This document shows, one piece after another, positions 1 to 7,366 of a DNA stretch of 16,386 bases. This stretch comes from Sulfurovum sp. UBA1140. Its GTDB lineage: Bacteria > Campylobacterota > Campylobacteria > Campylobacterales > Sulfurovaceae. Numbering within the stretch: the stretch's first letter is position 1; every line of letters starts with the position of its first letter. The stretch is taken from NCBI GenBank assembly GCA_002311915.1, contig DCAF01000006.1, forward strand, positions 438 to 16,823, written 5' to 3'. The position numbers were made by a program, and so were the translations under genes. A model generated the notes under the pieces. That model did not search any database. It saw nothing but the letters and a program-made list of their open reading frames with translations, and was not told the origin of the DNA.

Positions 1-147
1 TCCAAAGCGTCTTGGGCGTAAAAAAATCACAAAACTCTCATTAAGCTTTTCTAAACGCTCTATCTGTTTGGTTTTGTCAATATAAAAATAATCATTATTA
101 ATTTTTATTTTTTTAAAATTACTTTCGCCATATATTATCTTTTTCAT
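1..147 (-). CDS. AAA-ATPase-like / DUF1703 family protein, N-terminal part (runs off window)
   Basis: Reading the minus strand from the ATG at 147-145 gives 49 codons open to the window edge, beginning MKKIIYGESNFKKIKINNDY and containing YIDKTKQIERLE and FLRPRRFG. This opening (a short 'I..G.SNF..I', then 'YfYIDKT' and 'F.RPRRFGKS') is the known start of the AAA-ATPase-like family (PF09820) that usually carries a C-terminal PD-(D/E)XK nuclease-like DUF1703. The Walker A lysine would lie just beyond the edge. An AAGGA box (on minus, about 10 nt before the ATG) supports the start. The family is common in accessory gene pools and its function is unknown. It lies downstream of the 262-2928 gene on the same strand, with a 114-nt gap. 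Family assignment is from the N-terminus only; the rest cannot be seen. Confidence 0.75.
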   Translation of the reverse strand, partial: MKKIIYGESNFKKIKINNDYFYIDKTKQIERLEKLNESFVIFLRPRRFG

Positions 148-261
148 TTGTCTCTATCCTTTTTGCGATATAAGTCATTATATCCTCTTTCCAACAAATC
201 TCTTTTTGAAACTTTTTTTGTTTTGGTTAGTTTAATTTTTTTGGTTCGATACTTTAAATCA

Positions 262-2928
262 TTAAAACTCTGCACCAAACATCACCCTAAATTGGGATTT
301 ATCTTGAACATCTTCATTATACATCCACTCAAACGTAATGGGAATGGGTAGTTTATGTAGTAAAAGGAAATCACTCTCTATCCCCACGGTTGTCTCTTGG
401 TATTGTTTTGTTTGGGAAGCAAAATCAAAGTCATAAAATTTATGTTTTGCGTAAAGGGTCTCTCGTTGTAACGAGAGGGGGAAAGAGAAGAAGTAGAGTG
501 GAGTATCAAATACCTTATATAGGCTCACCTCGGCTACTTTTGCCTCTTTGGCGTAAAATGTTCCCAAAAGTGTTGGCATAATAATTTCTGACTTCTCTTT
601 TTGGAAACTTCCCCAACTGTCACTTATTCGTATTCCTTTCTCTAAAAAAGGATTAAGTGTGTCACTATTAAGATACGAAAGTTCTATACCCACATAACTC
701 TGCCATCCCAATTCACTCACTCCTTTATAGGTAGCTCCTAAACTATTGTCACCTCGGTCTTCTGAGCTAAAAAGCTCAAGATAATTTAGTTGATTGGGGT
801 ATTTACTAAGTCCAAACTGTTTGCTGTTACTTATATCTAAAGAGAGGCTAATCGGTTTTCGGTGGTTTGAATCATACGCCTTTATATACTCTAGTTTTGA
901 TGACCCACGCCAATACCCTGTGGCTAAAAAAGGAAATTTCACATAAGCAGAATAGCCGTGGTCTCGTTCTATATCTCCACGATAACCATCATCATGATTT
1001 ACACCATAAACGCTACCACCAAACTCTACAGGGTAAGCTTGATTAGAATAATTTAACCCACCCACAACTCTTGTTTTTTCATACAGAAGCAGAGCCGAGA
1101 GGCTATTTTGCATTAGTGGGTCATAGAAGTTGGCTTGAAGATTGAGTAAAAAACCATCATAAGAGTTATATCCCATCCATTGATTTAGTGAGCTATAACG
1201 TAGTTGAGTTAAGGGGTGATAGGCTTTAGAAGGCAAGGGAACAGAGGCTTTAAATGGTTTATTTAATTTACTTAAAACAGTTTTTGGCTCCTCTAATCCA
1301 TAATCATATATGGCTACTTTGGCATCATAAGGCTTTAATTCTATTCGTTGATAATTGTACTCTTCTGCTCCAATGGTGACCACAAGGGCTTCATTGCCAT
1401 TAATTATTTTACACTCTATAATATCATCACCTTGACCCATTCTTTCTATTTTAGAACCGTTGTAACGGTACACTGTCGAGCCATGCTTGGTTCCTGCAAT
1501 AAAGTAGATGTTTCCACTTTCATCAACATCACAAACAAAACCATAATGACCGTGATACTCAACCATCTCTTTTTTGTTTTTATAGAGCATTCTACGTTTT
1601 CCACTCTGTTTAAAGTAATAAAGATTACCTTCTTTATCAATATGAACACTAGAGCTACTGGTGTCATAAAATTTACCGTTAATATAGATGTGTGGTTCTT
1701 CTAATGAGGCTTCTATATCAAAATAGACAGCATTCCCATTGGGTAGGTATCCTTGAATCATTTTTGATTCTGTCCCCTCTTTAATATAAGCACTTTTGTT
1801 ATACAGACCCATCTTTATTTTGGTGGGGGATATTTTGGCAGAGCTTTGCGTGTAGTAGTTGCCATCCACTTTAAAGACCTCTCCGACTCTCCATGCTCCT
1901 TCGCTAAAAGTTGCCTTTTTTTGGCTTTTTTCATAGTGTAAAATCTTTGGTGAGCCAACCTTATCACCAATTAGAGTCATAATCTCGTTACCGACAACAT
2001 TCAAGGGTACAAAGAGTTGACTCTGGGCTACTACTGTGGTATTGGTTACATTAAAAGGGGCATGTTCTTTTTTTATGTCGGCAACAAACTCATCTAAAAG
2101 GGTCTCAAAATCTTTTCCAAACTGCTCTATAAAAACCGAATTGGTAAAAAAAGGAAAAAGTTGAGCAGAGAAGGTTTTAAAGTAGTGATTGACCTTTTTT
2201 ACCCCATATTTTTTAACCAAAAAGGCTTGAAAGAACCCTCCTACTAAATAGAATTTCTCGGCATACGGAAACTCTAGGGTTTCATTGTACATCAGTGCAG
2301 GGGTGATTTTACCTGCCTTTGCCAAGGTTACTACCTCTGCTAAAGCATATCCACTATAGAGCCGTCCACCATTGGCAAAACGTGACTCATTCATTACAGC
2401 ATTTCCTTCTAATATAAAAGAGCTCTCTAGCAGATTGGGAATGGGGAAAAGTGGATAAAAACCCAATAAAGAAAAGGGGGTATTTCCTAAAATCTTATGA
2501 CTATATTTTGAAACCATGTTCTCTTTGGGGTTGAGCTGAAAATTGTGGGCAGTCTCATGAATAATCAGGGTCTTTAGCCATGAGTTAAAACAAAAGTAGT
2601 CAATATACCCCGCACCTGCTCCATAAAAAAGTTGGGCATTAAAAGGAACCTGCGTCGAAAAAGCATTGGCTATCTGATTGTTTGACGAGGCTAATCCCAC
2701 ATAAAGCCTGTCATCAAGTTCAAATCCAAACTCATCGGTGTAGCGTTTTATTATCTGTTCTTGATACCTTTTAAGTTCAGGAAGCACTTTTGCATACTCT
2801 GCTGAATAACCATAGGTTAATTTGCCCTCTTGGCTTATTAAATAATCATCAGGAACCACAGCCGATTGGGCTTCAAGAATGAAGGGTAGTAGCGATAGAG
2901 CCAAAAGTGATTTTACGATTTTAAACAT
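262..2928 (-). CDS. Secreted outer-membrane protein: zinc metalloprotease (HEXXH) + beta-propeller-like region + C-terminal beta-barrel
   Basis: 888 aa. Residues 1-22 are a signal peptide (basic start, LLALSLLPFILEA). Residues about 30-290 look like a peptidase-MA-type gluzincin: HETAH at 124-128 gives two zinc-binding histidines and a catalytic Glu, and LEGNA around E174 fits the third ligand (E-G-x-A pattern). Residues about 300-560 hold repeated short strands with 'D..GNLYYF' and 'DESGNIYFIAG' units, like a TolB/PD40-type propeller. From about 580 to the end there are alternating hydrophobic/aromatic strands, and the protein ends ...FRVMFGAEF with the terminal Phe of outer-membrane barrels. 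The likely location is the outer membrane with the protease domain in the periplasm or outside; the substrate is unknown. The start is set by GAAGGAAC about 5 nt upstream of the ATG. Domain calls are by eye; the protease motif is the firmest part. Confidence 0.85.
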   Translation of the reverse strand: MFKIVKSLLALSLLPFILEAQSAVVPDDYLISQEGKLTYGYSAEYAKVLPELKRYQEQIIKRYTDEFGFELDDRLYVGLASSNNQIANAFSTQVPFNAQLFYGAGAGYIDYFCFNSWLKTLIIHETAHNFQLNPKENMVSKYSHKILGNTPFSLLGFYPLFPIPNLLESSFILEGNAVMNESRFANGGRLYSGYALAEVVTLAKAGKITPALMYNETLEFPYAEKFYLVGGFFQAFLVKKYGVKKVNHYFKTFSAQLFPFFTNSVFIEQFGKDFETLLDEFVADIKKEHAPFNVTNTTVVAQSQLFVPLNVVGNEIMTLIGDKVGSPKILHYEKSQKKATFSEGAWRVGEVFKVDGNYYTQSSAKISPTKIKMGLYNKSAYIKEGTESKMIQGYLPNGNAVYFDIEASLEEPHIYINGKFYDTSSSSVHIDKEGNLYYFKQSGKRRMLYKNKKEMVEYHGHYGFVCDVDESGNIYFIAGTKHGSTVYRYNGSKIERMGQGDDIIECKIINGNEALVVTIGAEEYNYQRIELKPYDAKVAIYDYGLEEPKTVLSKLNKPFKASVPLPSKAYHPLTQLRYSSLNQWMGYNSYDGFLLNLQANFYDPLMQNSLSALLLYEKTRVVGGLNYSNQAYPVEFGGSVYGVNHDDGYRGDIERDHGYSAYVKFPFLATGYWRGSSKLEYIKAYDSNHRKPISLSLDISNSKQFGLSKYPNQLNYLELFSSEDRGDNSLGATYKGVSELGWQSYVGIELSYLNSDTLNPFLEKGIRISDSWGSFQKEKSEIIMPTLLGTFYAKEAKVAEVSLYKVFDTPLYFFSFPLSLQRETLYAKHKFYDFDFASQTKQYQETTVGIESDFLLLHKLPIPITFEWMYNEDVQDKSQFRVMFGAEF

Positions 2929-3060
2929 GAAGTTCCTTCAAATTAATGGATATGTATCAAACTGTTTCTATCATCTTAATGATAAAAAGTTAAAAGCAGA
3001 CTTAATCCTAAGATGTAAGGTTTAAATTGTAAGATTTCAATCAAATGGAGTAAACCAAAA

Positions 3061-3169
3061 ATGTTCAATCTAAAAGAGCTACAACAGACCCCTCAACGAA
3101 GAGCATAAAAAAGAAGAGAACCAAACCGAAGCGAACACTCAAGAACTGCTTAAATCTATTATCCCATAA
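3061..3169 (+). pseudogene. Frame-broken coding scrap upstream of the hairpin repeat
   Basis: An ATG at 3061, preceded by ATGGAG-like sequence, reads MFNLKELQQTPQRRA and stops at 3106-3108. A second frame, open from 3074, reads ..PLNEEHKKEENQTEANTQ.. then ELLKSIIP and stops at 3167-3169. The second part has the glutamate/glutamine-rich, GAA/CAA codon look of a real helical protein in this genome. One frameshift around 3083-3092 would join them into a peptide of about 35 residues. The last few codons lie inside the 53-bp repeat. It could be a truncated gene start broken by insertion of the element, or chance. I do not recognise the product. Confidence 0.3.
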
Positions 3170-3209
3170 TAGCGAAAAACCACCTCTCTTTAGGGGGTGG
3201 AGTTGTCAA
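3157..3209 (+). repeat. 53-bp hairpin repeat, copy 1 (IS200/IS605-like right end)
   Basis: This copy matches 16048-16100 at 51 of 53 positions (differences at 3164 and 3168), and the last 41 bases are identical. Homology stops sharply after GTTGTCAA. On the plus strand it contains a hairpin: arm CCACCTCT at 3180-3187, loop CTTTA, arm GGGGGTGG at 3193-3200 (two G-U pairs), then AGTTGTCAA. A hairpin with CTTTAG at the loop followed by a short tail ending TCAA is the layout of right ends of IS200/IS605 elements (for example ISDra2). No tnpA or tnpB is nearby, so this is a remnant, a MITE-like derivative or an orphan guide-RNA 3' end. It ends 5 nt before the stop codon of the convergent VanZ-like gene. 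Confidence 0.7.
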
Positions 3210-3213
3210 GGTT

Positions 3214-3573
3214 CTATAAAAATGAGAATAAAACCACCCCAATAAAATCACTTAGAATATCATACAAATCAAATGAACGACTGGGAATATAATATTGTGT
3301 TCCCTCTTCTATCACAGCAAAAGTAAAAACGATTAAAGCCCCCAACTGTATATTAAATCCAAGCAGTGTATAACTTTTAAATTTTAATCCATAGTTTAGA
3401 AGCAGTGCCATCACTCCATATAAAATCACATGACCTATCTTATCACCATAGGGAATATGCCCCAAAAGCCTAAAGGCAAAGTTATGGTCTGCTGTATCGG
3501 CTAAAAATATAATAAATAAGATAAAGATAAAAAAACCCAATGGCAAGGCGATTCGCCAATTGATACTACGCAT
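3214..3573 (-). CDS. VanZ-like family membrane protein
   Basis: 119 aa from the ATG at 3573-3571. Hydrophobic segments lie at about 8-24, 46-63, 70-88 and 106-119. The VanZ-like family (PF04892) signatures are present: DKIGHVILYGVMALLL at 44-59 and EEGTQYYIPSRSFDLYDILS at 89-108, followed by D-F-I-G-V. The molecular role of these small polytopic proteins is unknown; VanZ itself gives low-level teicoplanin resistance. The ATG overlaps the end of the ABC1 gene by 8 nt, so translation is probably coupled; an upstream start at 3639 would overlap by 74 nt and is less likely. The stop lies 5 nt from the hairpin repeat, and the last residues (VVLFSFL) may have been altered by that junction, since related proteins often run a few residues longer. 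Confidence 0.8.
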   Translation of the reverse strand: MRSINWRIALPLGFFIFILFIIFLADTADHNFAFRLLGHIPYGDKIGHVILYGVMALLLNYGLKFKSYTLLGFNIQLGALIVFTFAVIEEGTQYYIPSRSFDLYDILSDFIGVVLFSFL

Positions 3574-4879
3574 GGTTTTGTACCAACTCTTTGGCAAATT
3601 TCGTATCAATTTTTGCTCCCATCTGCTCAAACATCGCATAATAACCTAAAAGTGTTCTGTCTAAAAAAATATATTCGGCATTTATTTTATGTATGGCTTC
3701 TATTTGTGTTTTTTGTACCTGCATAATTGTTTCAAACCCTCTTTTTGAAAAGCCATTACTCTCTTTGAAGTCATAACTATCTTCTTGAAATATCTCTATA
3801 TAAATCCTATCAAGTGGCTTAATAACATTACGGTAAAACGCCAACATCTCTTCATCATTTGCTCTATCTATCATGTCTAAATCATGATACTGCTCAACCA
3901 ATATCATATCATCTTCACCCAATATTAGCGAGTTGTGTAGTTTAGAGAATGAATGCAGAAATGCATCATCAAACCGTTTGACACATCCAAAATCTATCAT
4001 CCCCAATCTACACTCACTCATAAAGATAAAATTACCTGGATTGGGGTCAGCATGAACAGTTTTTAGTTTATATAAACTTATAAAAAAGCTATCAAAAATG
4101 GTCTGTGCAAAATCGTCTCTCTCTTGTTGTGATGGATTTCGTGCTAAAAATTGCTCAAAGCTATCACCCTCTAAAAATGAAGAGCTTAAAACCTTTAGGG
4201 TAGAGCGTTCATCTATTACCGTGGGGATTATTATTTTATCATGCTTCAAATTTTGCTCAAAAAATCGTGTGTTTTGGGCTTCATGCTCATAGTCTACCTC
4301 TTCATGTAGTCGCTCCTCTATCTCTTGCATAATGTGGTCGATATTTTTCCCACCTGCAAAGCGTTTGATTCCAAATTTCAAAATTCCCAAATCACTCTCT
4401 ATACTGGTAGCAATCCCTGGATATTGTACTTTAACGGCTATCTTCTGCCCATTATGAGTGGCTAAATGAACTTGTCCCAAACTGGCACTTCCAAATGAGT
4501 TGCCATCAAAACTATCAAAAACTTCTTGGGGATAGGCTCCTAACTCTTGTTTGATAATTTTTCGTATTAACGCCTTGTTGATAGGGGGAATATTAGAGAA
4601 TGATTTACCAATTTCATCCAGATACTCTTGTGGTAAAAACGGCATACCCAAAGCGATATGTTGGGCTATTTTGACCGATATGCCTTTGAGTTCCCCCAAA
4701 GAGTCGATAATTACCTTTGCGATTTTGGCATGGGTATCAGACTTAGAAGCCTCTTTTTTATCTTTAGACATAAAAGCTCTTTTAACAGCCCCCTTGGTGG
4801 TGGTTGCCCCGATTTTTAGCATCGCTTTTCCAACTACTTTTCCTCTGGCTATTTTGGATGTGGGGATACTATTTTGCAT
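3566..4879 (-). CDS. ABC1/UbiB (AarF)-family atypical kinase-like protein
   Basis: 437 aa. Motifs in order: the family KxGQ motif appears as K70-I-A-Q73 (Gly replaced by Ala), SASLGQVH at 131-138, AVKVQYPG with the ATP lysine K150, a LHEEVDYEHEA acidic block near 191-201, catalytic-loop-like HADPNPGN at 276-283 and metal-binding IDFG at 295-298. Family members act as ATPases or atypical kinases linked to isoprenoid-lipid (ubiquinone) metabolism or lipid homeostasis. There is no strong C-terminal transmembrane anchor as in E. coli UbiB; the protein resembles the soluble ADCK/ABC1 type. The start is the ATG at 4879 with AAAGGA 8 nt upstream; a TTG just before it is possible. It overlaps the tetR end by 11 nt and the VanZ-like start by 8 nt, so the three form one operon. 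The exact substrate is not inferable. Confidence 0.9.
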   Translation of the reverse strand: MQNSIPTSKIARGKVVGKAMLKIGATTTKGAVKRAFMSKDKKEASKSDTHAKIAKVIIDSLGELKGISVKIAQHIALGMPFLPQEYLDEIGKSFSNIPPINKALIRKIIKQELGAYPQEVFDSFDGNSFGSASLGQVHLATHNGQKIAVKVQYPGIATSIESDLGILKFGIKRFAGGKNIDHIMQEIEERLHEEVDYEHEAQNTRFFEQNLKHDKIIIPTVIDERSTLKVLSSSFLEGDSFEQFLARNPSQQERDDFAQTIFDSFFISLYKLKTVHADPNPGNFIFMSECRLGMIDFGCVKRFDDAFLHSFSKLHNSLILGEDDMILVEQYHDLDMIDRANDEEMLAFYRNVIKPLDRIYIEIFQEDSYDFKESNGFSKRGFETIMQVQKTQIEAIHKINAEYIFLDRTLLGYYAMFEQMGAKIDTKFAKELVQNHA

Positions 4880-5609
4880 CAAAAATTCCTTTAAGGTCTC
4901 TTTTTATCTTGGCAAATTTTGTTTTTTTGGTAGAGAACTTTTCCAAAGAAGAGAGCAGATGGGTCTTAAATAGAAACATCCCCAAATCATGAGCTTTGTT
5001 CATAACAGACGATTGTAGTAGTGCCTCTATTGCACCCAAAGAGTGGTCAATAAACTGCGTGGTGTTCTCAAACATCTCTGAATCATCTTTGACCCAATAG
5101 GCGACCACCATAATATAGTAATCCCAAAAGAGCCGTGGCAGATGCTCTTCTAGTGGTGGCTTGGGAATCTCTTTGGCTTCTATGGCAATCTCTAGCATAT
5201 CTTGTATGATATCGGTAAAGATTTTATTGTTGCTATAGAGCGATTCTAGTTTTAACCCCGATGAGTGAAAAACCATATCAGAAATTTGTAAAATAAACTC
5301 TCTATCTTCTAAGTATAACTCTAACTCTGTCTCAATAAGTGTCTGTAACTGCTCTCGAAGGGTATAGGTATTAAAATCCTCTATCCCTTGCAAAATTTGT
5401 GCCGTCTCTTTGTGTTTCTGCTCCACATAAGCATAGAGTATCTTCTCTTTGGTCGGAAAATAGTTATAGATGGTCGGGTTACTCACCCCTGCATTTTTTG
5501 CCATCTCTCTCATCGAGGCACTTTTAAAACCTTTTTCAATAATAAGGTCAACGGCAGACTCTAAAATTTTAGCTTTTGTCTTCTCTTTGGCTGATTGTGA
5601 TACTTTCAT
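4869..5609 (-). CDS. TetR/AcrR-family transcriptional regulator
   Basis: 246 aa. The N-terminus carries a classic TetR DNA-binding domain: ILESAVDLIIEKGFKSASMR (15-34), then EMAKNAGVSNPTIYNYFPTK with the helix-turn-helix at about 30-53. The C-terminal ligand/dimer part is helical. At 246 aa it is longer than the usual 190-215, with an extra basic helix at the end (FSTKKTKFAKIKRDLKGIF). The start is the ATG at 5609, with AGGAG 6 nt upstream. It is the first gene of the operon with the ABC1 and VanZ-like genes (11-nt overlap with the next gene), so it probably controls its own operon. The palindrome at 5649-5678 is a plausible operator. The ligand cannot be predicted; an envelope, lipid or stress signal is guessed only from its neighbours. 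Confidence 0.93.
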   Translation of the reverse strand: MKVSQSAKEKTKAKILESAVDLIIEKGFKSASMREMAKNAGVSNPTIYNYFPTKEKILYAYVEQKHKETAQILQGIEDFNTYTLREQLQTLIETELELYLEDREFILQISDMVFHSSGLKLESLYSNNKIFTDIIQDMLEIAIEAKEIPKPPLEEHLPRLFWDYYIMVVAYWVKDDSEMFENTTQFIDHSLGAIEALLQSSVMNKAHDLGMFLFKTHLLSSLEKFSTKKTKFAKIKRDLKGIFDAK

Positions 5610-5640
5610 CTTGGCTCCTATGTCTATAAATATTTAATAT

Positions 5641-5669
5641 AGTATACAATAAAATAGTTAATTTATTAA
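5641..5669 (-). promoter_or_regulatory. Candidate promoter of the tetR-ABC1-VanZ operon
   Basis: On the minus strand there is a TATACT -10 box at 5646-5641. A weak TTAATA sits 17 nt further upstream (5669-5664). This leaves a leader of about 25 nt before the AGGAG site and ATG at 5609. The -35 part lies inside the palindrome at 5649-5678, as expected for a repressor-controlled promoter. Assigned by consensus only. Confidence 0.4.
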
Positions 5670-5678
5670 TTATTTTAT
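5649..5678. promoter_or_regulatory. AT-rich palindrome, candidate TetR operator
   Basis: Two 14-nt arms (ATAAAATAGTTAAT and ATTAATTATTTTAT) are separated by TT and are complementary at 13 of 14 positions. It sits 40-69 nt upstream of the tetR ATG, over the predicted -35 region, and also over the stop codon of the 73-aa gene. TetR proteins commonly bind such palindromes and autoregulate. It has almost no G/C pairs and no clear U-tract, so it would be a poor intrinsic terminator, but that remains an alternative. Confidence 0.4.
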
Positions 5679-5896
5679 AGTAAATTAAAAAATAACCTTT
5701 TGCACTCCTCAACCAAATGCACCCTCTCCCCATTTTTATTACACAAAACCCCAACTTTTCCACGCTCATCTTTAAGCGTAATGGTCACCCCTCCTTGAAC
5801 AGCCACCAAATTATCAATCGTAAAAAGTTGCTGATTTAACGTAATCTTCTCGCCAATAAACTTCAAAATCTTAGAAATATTGGGAACAAATGGCAT
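5675..5896 (-). CDS. Hypothetical 73-aa protein
   Basis: An open frame of 73 aa: MPFVPNISKILKFIGEKITL.. then NQQLFTIDNLVAVQGGVTIT.. and ending ..VHLVEECKRLFFNLL. I do not recognise it. The middle (VAVQGGVTITLKDERGKVGV) reads like an antiparallel beta pair with a tight turn, as in small SH3/KOW-like folds, but this is only an impression. No ribosome binding site stands close to the ATG; a stop codon lies three codons upstream in frame. It may be a real small gene, a leaderless one, or the 3' remnant of a longer gene. It shares the tetR strand and ends 66 nt before the tetR start codon. Confidence 0.4.
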   Translation of the reverse strand: MPFVPNISKILKFIGEKITLNQQLFTIDNLVAVQGGVTITLKDERGKVGVLCNKNGERVHLVEECKRLFFNLL

Positions 5897-6083
5897 TGGG
5901 CTTTAGCTTTGTTCCAGCTCTCCTCAGGTGGAATGCATAGACAATTTAAGCATTAATGCATATATAAACATAAAAAATAGCTATAAAATCATATTTACAT
6001 ATATAAAAATTCCCATAAAAGTCTTAAAATCAAGGAAATAGATTATATAATTAATGAAAATTATATATCCAAATGGAATTAAG

Positions 6084-7271
6084 ATGCTAAATAGACTAAG
6101 AGTTTACCAAAGAGAGTATCTCAAAAAGATAACAACAAGCTATAAACGATACCTCTTTAAAGAGATAAATTTCAAAAACAGACTTATAGGAGTAATCGGA
6201 GCTAGAGGTGTAGGCAAAACAACTCTACTCATACAGTACCTAAAAGAGTTAGATTTGGATTTCAACAAAAAACTCTATATCACTGCTGATACAGTTGGTA
6301 TCAACTCTCTTTTAGATATAGCCTATCAGTTTAGCAAAGAGGGTGGAGAGGTGCTTGTGATAGATGAAATCCACAAATATAGAGATTTTGAGGTAGAGTT
6401 AAAAAATATATATGATATGCTAGATTTACAGGTTATATTTTCTGGAAGCTCTGCCTTGCAGATAGATAACTCCAAAGGTGATTTGAGTAGAAGAGCTAGG
6501 CTATATACTCTACAGGGACTATCATTAAGAGAGTTTTTAGAGATGAAAAAAGATATTTTACTGCCTACCTACTCGTTAGAGGAGATTTTGACAAACCATA
6601 CCAATATTGCCAATGAGTTGCTAATGGATTTTAATCTATTTACAGAGTGGAAAACTTACCTAATTTATGGATATTATCCATTCTATTTTGAGAACCAAGA
6701 TGATTATCTCATACGACTCAATGAGACGATTAACACAGTTATAGAAAATGACATTCCTGCAATATTCCCTATAGAGTATGCCAATATTGTCAATCTAAAA
6801 AAGCTTGTCAAGCTAATATGTGAATCGAACCCATACAAGCCAAATATGAGAAATCTACTAGAGAAGTTAGATATGAAAAATGATTATAGCAGACTATATA
6901 GGTATCTACACTATCTAAACCGTGGTCGAGTTATAAATCTAGTTAGAGCCAAAACTAGAGGAGACAATCTTTTTTCTAAACCTGAAAAGATTTATCTAAA
7001 CAATACAAATTTGCACTACGCATATTGTCAAAACTCAGAGATTGGTACGATACGAGAGGTCTTTTTCTTGTCGATGTTTTTTAGACAACAAGTTGAAGTT
7101 CCCAATAAGGGAGATTTTTTTGTAGATGATAAGTATCTGTTTGAGATTGGTGGTAAAAACAAAAGTTTCAAGCAGATAAAAGATATATCAAACTCTTTTG
7201 TGGTCTCTGATGATATAGAGATGGGAAGTGGCAATCGGATTCCTCTTTGGTTGTTTGGGTTTTTGTATTGA
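6084..7271 (+). CDS. AAA_14 / DUF4143-type ATPase
   Basis: 395 aa from the ATG at 6084. Walker A is GARGVGKTT, Walker B is VLVIDEIHK, followed by the sensor strand VIFSGSSA and then DLSRRARLYTLQGLSLREFL, which is characteristic of this family (PF13173 plus DUF4143). The C-terminal part contains D-K-Y-L-F-E-I-G-G-K-N-K, a PD-(D/E)XK-like strand pair (D..ExGGK) found in DUF4143. The biological role is unknown; such genes are scattered, mobile accessory genes in bacteria and archaea. The start at 6084 is preferred because GGAA lies 5 nt upstream; the in-frame ATG at 6054 has AAGGA 17 nt away, too far. The gene uses AGA, ATA and CTA codons much more than the neighbouring malic-enzyme and Min genes, which suggests horizontal transfer. 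It lies just upstream of two tRNA genes. Confidence 0.85.
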   Translation: MLNRLRVYQREYLKKITTSYKRYLFKEINFKNRLIGVIGARGVGKTTLLIQYLKELDLDFNKKLYITADTVGINSLLDIAYQFSKEGGEVLVIDEIHKYRDFEVELKNIYDMLDLQVIFSGSSALQIDNSKGDLSRRARLYTLQGLSLREFLEMKKDILLPTYSLEEILTNHTNIANELLMDFNLFTEWKTYLIYGYYPFYFENQDDYLIRLNETINTVIENDIPAIFPIEYANIVNLKKLVKLICESNPYKPNMRNLLEKLDMKNDYSRLYRYLHYLNRGRVINLVRAKTRGDNLFSKPEKIYLNNTNLHYAYCQNSEIGTIREVFFLSMFFRQQVEVPNKGDFFVDDKYLFEIGGKNKSFKQIKDISNSFVVSDDIEMGSGNRIPLWLFGFLY

Positions 7272-7366
7272 GAATTATGAAAGGATTGTGATGATATATT
7301 ATAATGGATTTACCTACTTTAAAAAATAAAAAACATTTGCTTAATAAAATATTAAGTTTATCTCGC

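Noticed and set aside
1348..1704. 118-aa open frame on the plus strand
   Set aside because: Lies entirely inside the outer-membrane protease gene on the other strand, with no ribosome site or coding signature.
2969..2984. TATCATCTTAATGATA palindrome upstream of the outer-membrane protease gene, resembling half of a Fur box
   Set aside because: Only 6-bp arms in AT-rich DNA and a poor match to the full 19-bp Fur consensus; not enough to call a site.
4551..4973. 140-aa open frame on the plus strand
   Set aside because: Antisense shadow of the ABC1 and tetR genes, which have clear family motifs.
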